Source: Eubacteriales bacterium (GTDB lineage Bacteria; Bacillota; Clostridia; Oscillospirales; Oscillospiraceae). Taken from it: 64,000 nt of DNA. Shown here piece by piece: positions 33,706 to 42,249 of the stretch. The notes below the pieces were generated by a model, which worked only from the letters and a program-made list of their open reading frames with translations, was not told the DNA's origin and ran no database searches. Position numbers and translations under genes: made by a program. Position 1 is the stretch's first letter. Each line of letters opens with the position of its first letter. The stretch is from NCBI GenBank assembly GCA_030536515.1, contig JAUNPV010000006.1:1-64000 (forward strand), given 5' to 3'.

Positions 33706-34259
33706 AATAAGCCCTCCTTTGCAAATTCCATCCGCAGCTTTTGCCGGGTGCGTTTCAGCATGGACGCCACCTTGGTGTCGGTGAAGCCGAAGCGGGCGGC
33801 GATGTCCGAAATGGGGTCTAAGTACCAGTAGCGGCAGAGAAAAATGCTGCGCTCCGTTTCCGGCAGGCTGTCCAGCAGCCGGTTCATGCACCGGCACTGC
33901 TCCTTCCGGGTGTAGGCCTCCTCGATGCCCGGCCTTCCGTCGGCGCAGTCCCCCAGCTCCTCCAGGGCCAGGGCGAACTGGCTCCCGGCCCGCTTGGCGG
34001 CGTGGTCCCTGCGCCAGCGGTCAATGGAAATATGCCGGGTAATCCGTCCCAGAAAGGCCGCCAGAATGGCCGGCCGCTGAGGCGGAATGGCATTCCAGGC
34101 CGCCAGGTACGTATCGCTGACGGTTTCCTCCGCATCTTCGTTGTTTGTCAGGATGTTGTAGGCGATGGCATAGCAGTAGCCGCCGTATTTGCTGGCCGTT
34201 TCGGTGATGGCTGATTCAGAGCGGTTAAAGTACAGGTCCAAAATGCCGGTGTCATCCAT
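33702..34259 (-). CDS. ECF-type RNA polymerase sigma factor 1
   Basis: 185 residues. Region 2 is SESAITETASKYGGYCYAIAYNILTNNEDAEE with the sigma-2 core AEETVSDTYLAAWN; region 4 is SLPETERSIFLCRYW...DIAARFGFTDTKVASMLKRTR. It directs RNA polymerase to stress promoters when released by its partner. AAAGGAGG precedes ATG 34259 by seven bases; a longer frame lacks support. It is nearly 60 percent alike, by eye, to the second sigma factor at 36107. It forms a pair with the sensor gene downstream, and a family B repeat lies between the two modules. Confidence 0.9.
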   Translation of the reverse strand: MDDTGILDLYFNRSESAITETASKYGGYCYAIAYNILTNNEDAEETVSDTYLAAWNAIPPQRPAILAAFLGRITRHISIDRWRRDHAAKRAGSQFALALEELGDCADGRPGIEEAYTRKEQCRCMNRLLDSLPETERSIFLCRYWYLDPISDIAARFGFTDTKVASMLKRTRQKLRMEFAKEGLL

Positions 34260-34365
34260 GCAAACACCTCCTTTTGTTTTTTTGAAGAACCTCTTCACCT
34301 ATAATGACGGAGAAAATTGGAAAATGGGGCAGGGTTTTTGAAAAATATTTTTGCACACCCATAAA

Positions 34366-34528
34366 CCTTCCCCCGGGGGGAAGGTGGATTGCCCGAAGGG
34401 CAAGACGGAAGAGGAATGCGGGCAGAAACATTGGTCGCCGTAAACGCAAGTGCCTGCTGATTGTTACATTTCGCCATCCCTCATCCGACCTCGCTTGCGC
34501 TCGGCCACCTTCCCCCCCGGGGGAAGGT
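34366..34528. repeat. Palindromic repeat, family B
   Basis: Ends CCTTCCCCCGGGGGGAAGG and CCTTCCCCCCCGGGGGAAGG with GAGGAATGCGGGC and CGCCATCCCTCATCC arms. It contains no gene. Confidence 0.75.
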
Positions 34529-34588
34529 TTTGGCTGCGGCTGTTTTATTACATTATAGGATATTATTTGACTTTTCGCAAGACAGCAA

Positions 34589-34611
34589 AAGGCCGCCCGG
34601 TGGGCGGCCTT
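34589..34611 (-). terminator. Terminator after sensor gene 2
   Basis: 10-bp perfect stem AAGGCCGCCC/GGGCGGCCTT with a 3-base loop, six bases past the stop at 34617; TTTTG on the minus strand. Confidence 0.65.
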
Positions 34612-34616
34612 GGGGG

Positions 34617-36110
34617 CTATTGTGCATTTGCCAGGGCTTCCAGGGGTTTCAGGTTCAGGGTGTCCAGGTCCAGGGGTGGGTAGTCGGCCATGATTTGCTC
34701 GATTTTCTCGTCACTCAGGTCGGCGATGGGGAGGCTTGTGAAGGGATCCTCCTCCTTCCATTGGACGCTGTCATAGTGCCGGAACTGGCGGACAACGAAC
34801 TTTTTGATACCCTCAAAGCGGCGGATGATGATCACTTCGTCGTGGTAATCTTCGCCACATTCGCCGAAGCTGAAGCGGTCGATGAAGAAGTCCCCCTCGC
34901 ACCAGACCCAGGGGCGGCCGTTGCCGCCGAACCAGCGGGTCTTGCCGTTTTCCATGGTGACAATGTCCGACACCTGTCTCTCGTAAAAAATCACCAGCTC
35001 CTCGGTGCCGTCGCCGTTCATGTCCCGGACGGCGTATTCCAGTTTGCGTGGCTCGGTCATAGGCCTGTGGCTAAGATAGTTTTTGGCATACGCCCCATAG
35101 CTGTCCACCACCATCGGGTCCTCCTCCATCCGGGCCTGGATGGCTGTCTCCTGGAGCCGGCGGGCGGTGTCCGCCTCGGCCTCGTCCAGGGGCTTGGGGC
35201 GGATGGTGAAGTCGAAGAGGTCGGCCACGGCTTCCAGCTCGGATTTTTCCATGGCAAAGGGCGTGGGATAGTCGTTGTTGGTAATGCTGATGCTCACAAA
35301 GGCCTCGGTTTGGTCGGCGTAGATATGGGCCCTCTTCTCCCCCAGCACCAGCAGGACCTGGCTGCCGTCGGCGGTCTGGTAGGTCCATTCGTCTACAACC
35401 GCATCCGCATTCATGGACTGGAACACATCGTCAAAAACGTGCTTCATGGTGTACAGATAGGAGAAGCTCACAGGATGGGGCCAGGGGCAGTCCGCCGGGG
35501 TGAAGGCCCCCTCCACCCGGAAGCTGCCGTCCTGGAAGAACATTCCCCCACTGTATTCCTCCAGCGGCTCTGTCCGGAGGATGCCGGGGATTTCCAGCAG
35601 CGCATAGGCATCCTTCATATCCACCTCGTGGAACCACTCTCCGTGAAGCTCCAGGCCGTATTTGGCGAGGATTTCATCCAGCCTGTCCGCCATGGCCCGG
35701 TCGTAGCAGGCGTAGGAGATGTAGCGTGTTTCCTCCTCCTCGGTCAGGGGCTGGACCCCCAGCTGCTGCTGATAGCTCTGCTGGAAATCGAACCACTCCC
35801 GGGCGGCGTTGTAGTTGGGGCTGCCCTGGATGCCCTGGAGGGACAGAATGTCCAAGGTCACCGTGCCCTGGCTTGCCAGGGTTTCAAAGCCCTGGGACTG
35901 GGGGAACTTCATCTGGCCCACCTTCATGGTTTCCAGACGCAGGGCATAGACCACGGCGCAGCCGGTGAGAAGCAGGGCCAGAATGGCGGCCACCAGCAGC
36001 AGCCGCAGAGGCGGACGGCGGCGGGCAGGTCTTTCCCGGTATCGCTGGGCGGCGGCCACGTAGGTTCCGTTAATCTCCCCCATGGCCTCCATCAATTCAA
36101 AAGCCGTCAC
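34617..36110 (-). CDS. Membrane-anchored sensor/anti-sigma factor 2
   Basis: 497 residues starting at GTG (GGAGGGTTTGCT before it). Short basic cytoplasmic part (RRRPPLR), a helix at about 36-57 ending LTGCAVVYAL, and an extracellular domain with ILSLQGIQGSPNYNAAREWFD (paralogous to SLQGYKNSPGYKANLEW in sensor 1) and DMNGDGTEELVIF near residue 360. The same module organisation as sensor 1 indicates duplication. It overlaps the sigma gene by four bases (GTGA). The calcium-loop-like motif suggests ion or glycan sensing outside the cell (inference). Confidence 0.7.
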   Translation of the reverse strand: MTAFELMEAMGEINGTYVAAAQRYRERPARRRPPLRLLLVAAILALLLTGCAVVYALRLETMKVGQMKFPQSQGFETLASQGTVTLDILSLQGIQGSPNYNAAREWFDFQQSYQQQLGVQPLTEEEETRYISYACYDRAMADRLDEILAKYGLELHGEWFHEVDMKDAYALLEIPGILRTEPLEEYSGGMFFQDGSFRVEGAFTPADCPWPHPVSFSYLYTMKHVFDDVFQSMNADAVVDEWTYQTADGSQVLLVLGEKRAHIYADQTEAFVSISITNNDYPTPFAMEKSELEAVADLFDFTIRPKPLDEAEADTARRLQETAIQARMEEDPMVVDSYGAYAKNYLSHRPMTEPRKLEYAVRDMNGDGTEELVIFYERQVSDIVTMENGKTRWFGGNGRPWVWCEGDFFIDRFSFGECGEDYHDEVIIIRRFEGIKKFVVRQFRHYDSVQWKEEDPFTSLPIADLSDEKIEQIMADYPPLDLDTLNLKPLEALANAQ

Positions 36111-36661
36111 AGCAAACCCTCCTTTTCAAACTCAGCGTGGAGCTTTTTCCTTGTCCGCAGGAGCATGGTGGCGGTTTTGGCCTCGGTGAAGCCGAACCGG
36201 GCGGCCACCTCCTTCAGCGAGTCCACATACCAGTACCGGCAGACGAACACGCTGCGCTCCGGCTCCGGCAGGGCGGCGACGAACCGGTTCAGGCACCGGG
36301 CCAGCTCCTTCCGGGCGTAGACATCCTCCAGGCACTCGCCGGAGGCGCATTCCCCCAGCTCCTCCAGGGCAAGGGGCAGCTCTCCCCCGCCCCGCTTGTC
36401 CCGGCGGCGGCTGCGCCAGCGGTCCAGGGACAGGTTTCGGGTGATTTTGCCGAGGAAGGTGGACAGCAGCTTTGGCCTTCTGGGCGGCATGGCGTTCCAG
36501 GCCGCCAGGTATGTATCGTTGACGCTTTCCTCGGCGTCTTCGTTGTTTGTCAGGATGTTGTAGGCGATGGAGTAGCAGTAGCCGCCGTACTTGGCGGCGG
36601 TTTCGGAAACCGCCGACTCGTTCCGGCTCCAATACAGGTCCATGATTTGAGTGTCATCCAT
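36107..36661 (-). CDS. ECF-type RNA polymerase sigma factor 2
   Basis: 184 residues; region 2 block SESAVSETAAKYGGYCYSIAY-like (here NESAVSETAAKYGGYCYSIA), NNEDAEESVNDTYLAAWN, and region 4 ALPEPERSVFVCRYWYVDSLKEVAARFGF. Clearly a paralogue of sigma factor 1 with the same start context (AGGAGGTGTTTGC before ATG). The leader regions of both genes share a CGT...TATAG...GTGAAG stretch about 45-50 bases upstream, which may be a common autoregulated promoter. Followed by its own sensor gene. The target genes are unknown. Confidence 0.9.
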   Translation of the reverse strand: MDDTQIMDLYWSRNESAVSETAAKYGGYCYSIAYNILTNNEDAEESVNDTYLAAWNAMPPRRPKLLSTFLGKITRNLSLDRWRSRRRDKRGGGELPLALEELGECASGECLEDVYARKELARCLNRFVAALPEPERSVFVCRYWYVDSLKEVAARFGFTEAKTATMLLRTRKKLHAEFEKEGLL

Positions 36662-36784
36662 GCAAACACCTCCTTTTTGTATTTGGCCCTTCACTTCTAT
36701 ACACGTCAAATCTGGGAGGAGATAGCAGAATATTTGAAAAAATCCCACCCGCTGGGGGTGGGATTGGCCTGTATGGGCTTCAGC

Positions 36785-36968
36785 CGTATCCGGTTTGCTG
36801 CCGCACACGCAAGGCCTCCCGCCGAAAATCCGTCTTCGGATTTTCGGATAACCGTCACGGAACAGAGCAGAACCGTATGACACATCAAAGCAGCCCACTG
36901 GCCTTTCCACTTCCTGTTGGAAGTGGGTACGGCCCCCTCGGCGGGGCCTCAAGTGACCCTCCCCTACA
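36785..36968. repeat. Family C palindromic repeat
   Basis: GGCCTCCCGCCGAAAATCCG...CGGATTTTCGG at the left and GCCCCCTCGGCGGGGCC plus TGACCCTCCCCTAC at the right; the element fills the gap between the sigma 2 leader and the DUF4317 gene. Confidence 0.6.
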
Positions 36969-36985
36969 GTAAGCGCGGTGTTGCC

Positions 36986-38137
36986 TTAGACCTTTGCAGG
37001 CTCCTCTTCCTTGATATTGATGCTGATGCCGTTGACTTCTACGTTTTCGTCGGCGCAGACAAGGATGTATTTGACGCCGCCGATGATGCGGGTTTCAATC
37101 AGGTCGCTGCGGGCGGGGTCTACCTTGATGACCACGTCCGGGGTTTTCAGCTCAAAGTGCTTGCTGTCGATGATGTTCTTAGGATGCAGGTCCGCCTCGA
37201 AGCCGAAGGCCTGGTCGTAGTCCACGCTGAATTTCGCCAGGTGGTCCTCCCCCACGCCGCAGGAGGACAGAACCTCCTTGACCTCCTCCTTGGAAACCAT
37301 CAGCGGCTCCGGGACCTTGCTTTCCTTGTGCAGCTCGATGCGCTGGCACAGCTGGTCGTGGACGGTCTGGACCACGTCCAGGCTGCACTCCTCCCCCAGG
37401 GAGGTGGTGAGCAGGGCCTCGAAGGTTTTCCGCTGCTCGTCGGCGGGCTGGGGCACGGGGGTGTTGAAAATGGCCTCGATGAAAGCGTCCTGGCTGGCCT
37501 TCACGTCCCGGGTGTAGTACAGGGCGTTGTAGATATTGGTGGAGCGGTTGTCAAAGGCCGGGAACAGGAAACCCAGGGCGGGGGCGGACACCATCTGGTT
37601 CATGGCCCCGTCGTGGAACAGCTTTTCCTCGGGGACATAGTGGAGGTTGGCCTTGGTCTGCTTCACCGGGCAGATGGTGCACAGGATGCAGGTGTAGGTT
37701 TCCTCGGACTGGTCCTTCTGAAAGGAGTCATCCTTACTCTTAAAGGGCACGTCGTAGGCATCGCAGCCCAGCAGAATCAGGTAATTGCCCTCGATGGCAA
37801 CGGTGTCGATGACCTTTTTGTAGAATTCGGCCCGCATTTCCTCGTCGGCCAGCTTGCTTTCCCGGAGGCCCATCAGGAGCTTGTGCTCGGGGGAGTCCGC
37901 CACCTGGCTGGTTTTGAAGGTGATGTCGATGAGATTTCTGCCGATGGAGCCGGACAGGGTCCGGCGGAGCAGGGCAAAATACTTGTCCCCCTCGTTTTCG
38001 GGCATGATGCCGGTGGACTGGCGGAATTCGGAGATAATCTCCTTGTTATCGTTGACATAGCAGCCGTAAATGGCGGTGATATTGCTGCGGTCCCGCCGCA
38101 GATGCCGGCGAATCTCGCCGATTTCCTTGTCATTCAT
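36986..38137 (-). CDS. DUF4317 family protein
   Basis: 383-residue soluble protein matching the DUF4317 pattern I know from Clostridia (start MNDKEIGEIRRHLRRDRSNI, block LLGCDAYDVPFKSKDDSFQKDQ, and TCILCTICPVKQTK with two clustered cysteines in the middle). The function is unknown. It is probably cytoplasmic. GAGG precedes ATG by ten bases. It is isolated between repeat elements; no conserved partner genes are evident. The C-terminus ends in a Glu-rich tail. Confidence 0.82.
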   Translation of the reverse strand: MNDKEIGEIRRHLRRDRSNITAIYGCYVNDNKEIISEFRQSTGIMPENEGDKYFALLRRTLSGSIGRNLIDITFKTSQVADSPEHKLLMGLRESKLADEEMRAEFYKKVIDTVAIEGNYLILLGCDAYDVPFKSKDDSFQKDQSEETYTCILCTICPVKQTKANLHYVPEEKLFHDGAMNQMVSAPALGFLFPAFDNRSTNIYNALYYTRDVKASQDAFIEAIFNTPVPQPADEQRKTFEALLTTSLGEECSLDVVQTVHDQLCQRIELHKESKVPEPLMVSKEEVKEVLSSCGVGEDHLAKFSVDYDQAFGFEADLHPKNIIDSKHFELKTPDVVIKVDPARSDLIETRIIGGVKYILVCADENVEVNGISINIKEEEPAKV

Positions 38138-38231
38138 AATGCGTACCTCGCTTTGTTTGGAATGGACTGATTATAGCACAGATAGCACAGAAAATCCAGC
38201 CCCCGTAGGGAACGGATTTATCCGTTCCGAC

Positions 38232-38516
38232 CACCTAATACCTTCCCCCGGGGGCGGTGCTCTGCGCAGCAGATGAAAATAGAACGATTGCCAGTGGCAA
38301 TCGCTCCTTAATTTATTAGGTGCCCCAGTGTCGCAACACTGGGGCGGATGAGGAATGCGGGCGGTAACGTCATGTGCGGTACAGGTACGGGCCTGCTGGC
38401 TGGTATCGTTAACCACTAGGAGGCACCAACGTTTCTGTCATCCAGCCCTTCCGCCCGCATTCCTCATCCGTCTTGCCCTTCGGGCAATCCACCTTCCCCC
38501 CGGGGGAAGGTATTTT
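38232..38516. repeat. Family B palindromic repeat with nested insert
   Basis: Left end CCTTCCCCCGGGGG is interrupted by about 80 bases around GATTGCCAGTGGCAATCG, then GCGGATGAGGAATGCGGGC pairs with GCCCGCATTCCTCATCCG; right end CCTTCCCCCCGGGGGAAGG. It accounts for the 430-base gap downstream of sensor gene 3b; nothing else is seen. Confidence 0.75.
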
Positions 38517-38540
38517 GCGGGGGTGTCTGGTGGATGGGGA

Positions 38541-38564
38541 AAGGCCGCCCGGGTGGGCGGCCTT
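38541..38564 (-). terminator. Terminator after sensor gene 3b
   Basis: 10-bp stem AAGGCCGCCC/GGGCGGCCTT, the same sequence as the hairpin after sensor gene 2, just past the stop at 38570; a weak T run. Confidence 0.55.
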
Positions 38565-38569
38565 GGGGG

Positions 38570-39985
38570 TTAGTCTGCGGGGAAATCTGTGATAGGCTTC
38601 CAGTCCAGCTTCACGTGGGTGTAGGAATTGATGATTTCCTTGGCCTCGGCTTCTGTAATAATCTCGTCGGGTATGTGATTGTAGCTGGTATATTTTTCCC
38701 ATTGGTCATTGACTGCGTTATAAGTCACACGGACAATCAGCTCTGTTTCTGCTCCATTCAGGCGGAGGTATTGATAGATAATCCATTCTCCTTCCGCTTC
38801 ACTGATGTAGCTTTCATCCCCATGGATAACACCGTTGTCGCACAGATAAAACTTAGAAGGTAGGGTAATACCCTTGGTTCTACCTTCGGACATCGTATAG
38901 AGTTCAAAGCCGTAGCCATCTTCACCGATGACCAGCTCGTCCTCGCCGTCCCCATTCAAATCGACCAGGGTATACTGAACTTTATCCAAAATACCAAATC
39001 TTTCGTAGTCCTCTTTCAGATTGGGAACGATTTTTGCATAACTCTCCAACTTGTATCTGGCCGCAATCTGGGCTTCCAGCTCTGCCAGTTTCTCCTGTTC
39101 AGACATAAACTCCGCTTCTTCCTCGGCCTGTCTTGCGTCGGCCTTGGCTGGGTCTACCTTCTGGGGCACATAGCTGAAATCGAAGGAGGCGGCCAGGGCT
39201 TCCAGGTCCTCCTGGGTCATATTGCCGGGGCTCAGAACACTGATGGAGGCAAAGTAGCTGTCCTGGTCCGCCAGAATCAGGGCCTTGTCGCGGCTCAATG
39301 CCAGCAGCAGCACGGTCTCGTCGGGCAGGGCGTAGTTCCACTGGGCGTAATCCTCGATATTGCCCACCACCAGATGGACGTAGTCCAGGGTGTCCTTCAT
39401 GGAGCAGCGGTATTGCAGATTGTAGGTCATGCCGCCCAGGGTGGCGTCTGTCTCAACGGCGAAGGTGCCGCCTTCATAATAGTAGCCTGCCAGCCATTTG
39501 AACTGGGTCTTGGTGCCGGAGGCGGTGATGCCGGGGATGCCCAGCATCTGGAACATCTTCTGCACATCCCGCTGCTCGCCCCAGAGCTTGCCCAGGGGCT
39601 TTAGATTGTACTTCTTGCAGATGGCATCCACCTTGTCCACCATCTCCTGGGTATAGCAGGGGTACATGGTGTAGGCCTCGGGGGCCTGATAGCCGGCTTC
39701 CTCTGCCTTTTGCAGCTTTGTGTAGTCCGGGTCGTAGCTTTCCTCAAACTCCCGCCATTCCTTGGTGGCCTTGAAGCTGGGCGAGCTGGCAAAGCCCTGG
39801 AGGGAAATCATGTCCCGTGCCTCGGTCTGCTGGGTCTGCCCGGCCTGGGTGGGGGGCGTATACTGCCCTACCTTCAGGTCCTTCATGGTAAACACCGCTG
39901 CGGCACCCATGAGGAACACTGTCACTGTCATCATTGCTGCGATAACCACGGGCTTCTTAAAATAATGTTTGATTCGCTGGCACAT
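38570..39985 (-). CDS. Membrane-anchored extracellular sensor 3b (tandem duplicate)
   Basis: 471 residues. A very short N-terminus and a membrane helix (12-33) precede an extracellular domain nearly identical over long stretches to the upstream copy 3a (for example SLQGFASSPSFKATKEWREF and DETVLLLALSRDKALIL). DLNGDGEDELVIG lies near residue 345. Compared with 3a it has lost the roughly 45-residue cytoplasmic segment, so it probably cannot bind the sigma factor itself and may act as a decoy or co-sensor (inference). GGGG lies nine bases before ATG; about 20 bases separate it from copy 3a. Confidence 0.72.
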   Translation of the reverse strand: MCQRIKHYFKKPVVIAAMMTVTVFLMGAAAVFTMKDLKVGQYTPPTQAGQTQQTEARDMISLQGFASSPSFKATKEWREFEESYDPDYTKLQKAEEAGYQAPEAYTMYPCYTQEMVDKVDAICKKYNLKPLGKLWGEQRDVQKMFQMLGIPGITASGTKTQFKWLAGYYYEGGTFAVETDATLGGMTYNLQYRCSMKDTLDYVHLVVGNIEDYAQWNYALPDETVLLLALSRDKALILADQDSYFASISVLSPGNMTQEDLEALAASFDFSYVPQKVDPAKADARQAEEEAEFMSEQEKLAELEAQIAARYKLESYAKIVPNLKEDYERFGILDKVQYTLVDLNGDGEDELVIGEDGYGFELYTMSEGRTKGITLPSKFYLCDNGVIHGDESYISEAEGEWIIYQYLRLNGAETELIVRVTYNAVNDQWEKYTSYNHIPDEIITEAEAKEIINSYTHVKLDWKPITDFPAD

Positions 39986-40004
39986 GATAATGACCCCTTT
40001 TTTA

Positions 40005-41516
40005 TTAGTTCATGGGAAACTCGGTGATAGGCTTCCAGTCCAGCTCTATATCCTTGTAGGAATTGATAATCTCCATGGCCTCAGCTTCTGTGATAATCTC
40101 GTCGGGCAAGGGATTGGCATTGGTGTATTTTGCCCATTGGCCATCGTTGGGATTGTATGCCACACGGACAATACTCTCTACTTCTGTTCCGTTCATGCGG
40201 TAATAGCCATGGATAATCCAATTTCCCTGCTCCTCACTTTCAAAGCTGTCATCGTGATGAATGACACCGTCATCACACAGATAGATTGCTTCATAAAAGT
40301 TCAGATTATGGGTTTTCCCATCCTTCATGGTATAGATACTCCAGCCATGGTTGTCTCTGCCGGTAATCAGTTCATCTGTACCATCACCGTTGATGTCAAC
40401 CAGCGTATACTGCGCCTCCTCCAGAAAGCCGTTTTGCTTGTATTTCTCTTTCAGGTTCGTGACCAATTCCGCATAGCTGTCTACATTGTACTTTTCTTTA
40501 TACTCTGCCTCGATTTTTTCCGTTTGCTTTTCCATCTTGGCCATGTATTCCGCTTCTTCCTCGGCCTCTCTTGCATCGGCCTTGGCTGGGTCTACCTTCT
40601 GGGGCACATAGCTGAAATCGAAGGAGGCGGCCAGGGCTTCCAGGTCCTCCTGGGTCATATTGCCGGGGCTCAGAACACTGATGGAGGCAAAGTAGCTGTC
40701 CTGGTCCGCCAGAATCAGGGCCTTGTCGCGGCTCAATGCCAGCAGCAGCACGGTCTCGTCGGGCAGGGCGTAGTTCCACTGGGCGTAATCCTCGATATTG
40801 CCCACCACCAGATGAACGTAGTCCAGGGTGTCCTTCATGGAGCAGCGGTACTGGAAGGAGTAGGGGCCTGCGTCGCCTTCAATCTGGAAGGTGCCGCCTT
40901 CAAAATAGTAGCCGGAATACAGGGTGGTCTTTGCGCCCGGGGCGGTGATGCCGGGGATGCCCAGCATCTGGAACATCTTCTCGTGGTCCGTTTCGCCCCA
41001 GAGCTTGCCCAGGGGCTTCAGATTGTACTTCTTGCAAATGGCGTCCACCTTGTCCACCATCTCCTGGGTATAGCAGGGGTACATGGTGTAGGCCTCGGGG
41101 GCCTGATAGCCGGCTTCCTCTGCCTTTTGCAGCTTTGTGTAGTCCGGGTCGTAGCTTTCCTCAAACTCCCGCCATTCCTTGGTGGCCTTGAAGCTGGGCG
41201 AGCTGGCAAAGCCCTGGAGGGAAATCATGTCCCGTGCCTCGGTCTGCTGGGTCTGCCCAGCCTGGGTGGGGGGTGAATACTCTCCTACTTTCAGGTCCTT
41301 CATGGAAAACACCGCTGCGGCGCCCATGAGGAACACAGTCACAGCCACCAGAGCTGCAATCACCAGGGACTTCTTAACATGGTTTTTCATATTCATTTCC
41401 TTTCTGACTGGCAAGTCTCTCGGAACCGCCGACAGTATGGCATTGCGCATCCGCTGCTTTTCTTCTTCTGTAGGCGTGATGGAATCATACGCCTGGACAA
41501 TGTCTTTTCTAGTCAT
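40005..41516 (-). CDS. Membrane-anchored sensor/anti-sigma factor 3a
   Basis: 503 residues. The cytoplasmic N-terminus (about 45 residues: TRKDIVQAYDSITPTEEEKQRM) is longer than in modules 1 and 2 and suited to sigma binding, as in DUF4179-like anti-sigma factors. Next comes a helix at about 50-70, then the extracellular domain with SLQGFASSPSFKATKEWREF and DINGDGTDELITG near residue 372. ATG at 41516 is chosen because AGGTGG is eight bases upstream; it overlaps the sigma stop by eight bases. The downstream copy 3b shares blocks of nearly identical DNA. Confidence 0.75.
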   Translation of the reverse strand: MTRKDIVQAYDSITPTEEEKQRMRNAILSAVPRDLPVRKEMNMKNHVKKSLVIAALVAVTVFLMGAAAVFSMKDLKVGEYSPPTQAGQTQQTEARDMISLQGFASSPSFKATKEWREFEESYDPDYTKLQKAEEAGYQAPEAYTMYPCYTQEMVDKVDAICKKYNLKPLGKLWGETDHEKMFQMLGIPGITAPGAKTTLYSGYYFEGGTFQIEGDAGPYSFQYRCSMKDTLDYVHLVVGNIEDYAQWNYALPDETVLLLALSRDKALILADQDSYFASISVLSPGNMTQEDLEALAASFDFSYVPQKVDPAKADAREAEEEAEYMAKMEKQTEKIEAEYKEKYNVDSYAELVTNLKEKYKQNGFLEEAQYTLVDINGDGTDELITGRDNHGWSIYTMKDGKTHNLNFYEAIYLCDDGVIHHDDSFESEEQGNWIIHGYYRMNGTEVESIVRVAYNPNDGQWAKYTNANPLPDEIITEAEAMEIINSYKDIELDWKPITEFPMN

Positions 41517-42000
41517 TTGGTTCACCACCTAACATACTTTTCAGCCGCTGTCTTGCCCGGAGCAGACGGCTTCGCACTGTGGAGGGAGGACAGCCCAGCG
41601 CATGGGCAATCTCCTGGGTTGTGTAGCCTTCGTAATAGTACATATACACGATGTCCTTGTAGTCCCGGGGCAGCTGCAAAATAGCGTCCATCACGGGACT
41701 GCGCTCCGGGGCGGCCTGGGCGGCCAGGGCCGGATTGTCGTCCAGGCTCTCTCCCCTGCGCCACCAGTGCTTGAGGCTGTCCCGGCACAGGTTGGAGGCC
41801 GTGACAATCAGCCAGGCCCGCTCGTGGCGGATGTTTTCAAAGGCCTTTTCGCTGGTAATCAGCCGCAGGAAGGTCTCCTGGACCATGTCCTCGGTCTCCG
41901 GTTTGTTCTTCATAAAGGAATAACAGACACGGTAAACGGTGTCTATCTGGCGGTCGTAGATTTCGGCGATTTCTTTGTTCGTACGCAGCAAAGAAGTCAT
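41509..42000 (-). CDS. ECF-type RNA polymerase sigma factor 3
   Basis: 163 residues. Region 2 (EDMVQETFLRLIT) and region 4 (LPRDYKDIVYMYYYEGYTTQEIAHALGCPPSTVRSRLLRARQRLK) give a standard ECF layout, distinct in sequence from sigma factors 1 and 2. ATG at 42000 has GGAGG at eight bases. It is followed by an overlapping sensor gene. Upstream an AAC-N17-CGTATC arrangement resembles ECF promoters (42024-42049), suggesting autoregulation. Confidence 0.92.
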   Translation of the reverse strand: MTSLLRTNKEIAEIYDRQIDTVYRVCYSFMKNKPETEDMVQETFLRLITSEKAFENIRHERAWLIVTASNLCRDSLKHWWRRGESLDDNPALAAQAAPERSPVMDAILQLPRDYKDIVYMYYYEGYTTQEIAHALGCPPSTVRSRLLRARQRLKSMLGGEPND

Positions 42001-42023
42001 CGACCTCACCTCCTCTCACCTTA

Positions 42024-42049
42024 GATACGATTGGCAGCGGTGTTTTGTT
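42024..42049 (-). promoter_or_regulatory. Possible ECF-type promoter
   Basis: AAC (42047-42049), a 17-base spacer and CGTATC (42024-42029) on the minus strand, upstream of sigma factor 3. Confidence 0.4.
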
Positions 42050-42079
42050 GCAGAAAGGAAAAATAAAAATTTAGAAAAG

Positions 42080-42240
42080 CCCTGTAGGGGAGGGTTATCA
42101 ACCCTCCCGCCGAAAATCCGTTCCGGATTTTCGGATAAAGTGAGCGTTTCAAAAAAAGCCTGCCCGGGGAGGGCAGGCTTTTTGCGGCCGCCTGACGGGC
42201 GGCCGACGGGAGGGCAACAAACCCTCCCCTACTGTGGATT
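42080..42240. repeat. Family C palindromic repeat carrying a terminator
   Basis: GTAGGGGAGGGTTATCAACCCTCCCGCC at the left and GACGGGAGGGCAACAAACCCTCCCCTAC at the right, with AAAATCCG/CGGATTTT and GGCCGCC/GGCGGCC inner arms. Confidence 0.75.
42156..42183 (-). terminator. Terminator inside the family C repeat
   Basis: 10-bp stem AAGCCTGCCC/GGGCAGGCTT with loop GGGGA; T7 on the minus strand. It ends the recA-recX-rimO-pgsA transcription unit. Confidence 0.8.
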
Positions 42241-42249
42241 TTCAGTACG

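Noticed and set aside
34461..36320. Long plus-strand frame over sensor gene 2
   Set aside because: Starts inside a family B repeat and runs antisense to a gene with paralogues and a proper start; composition is of the shadow type.
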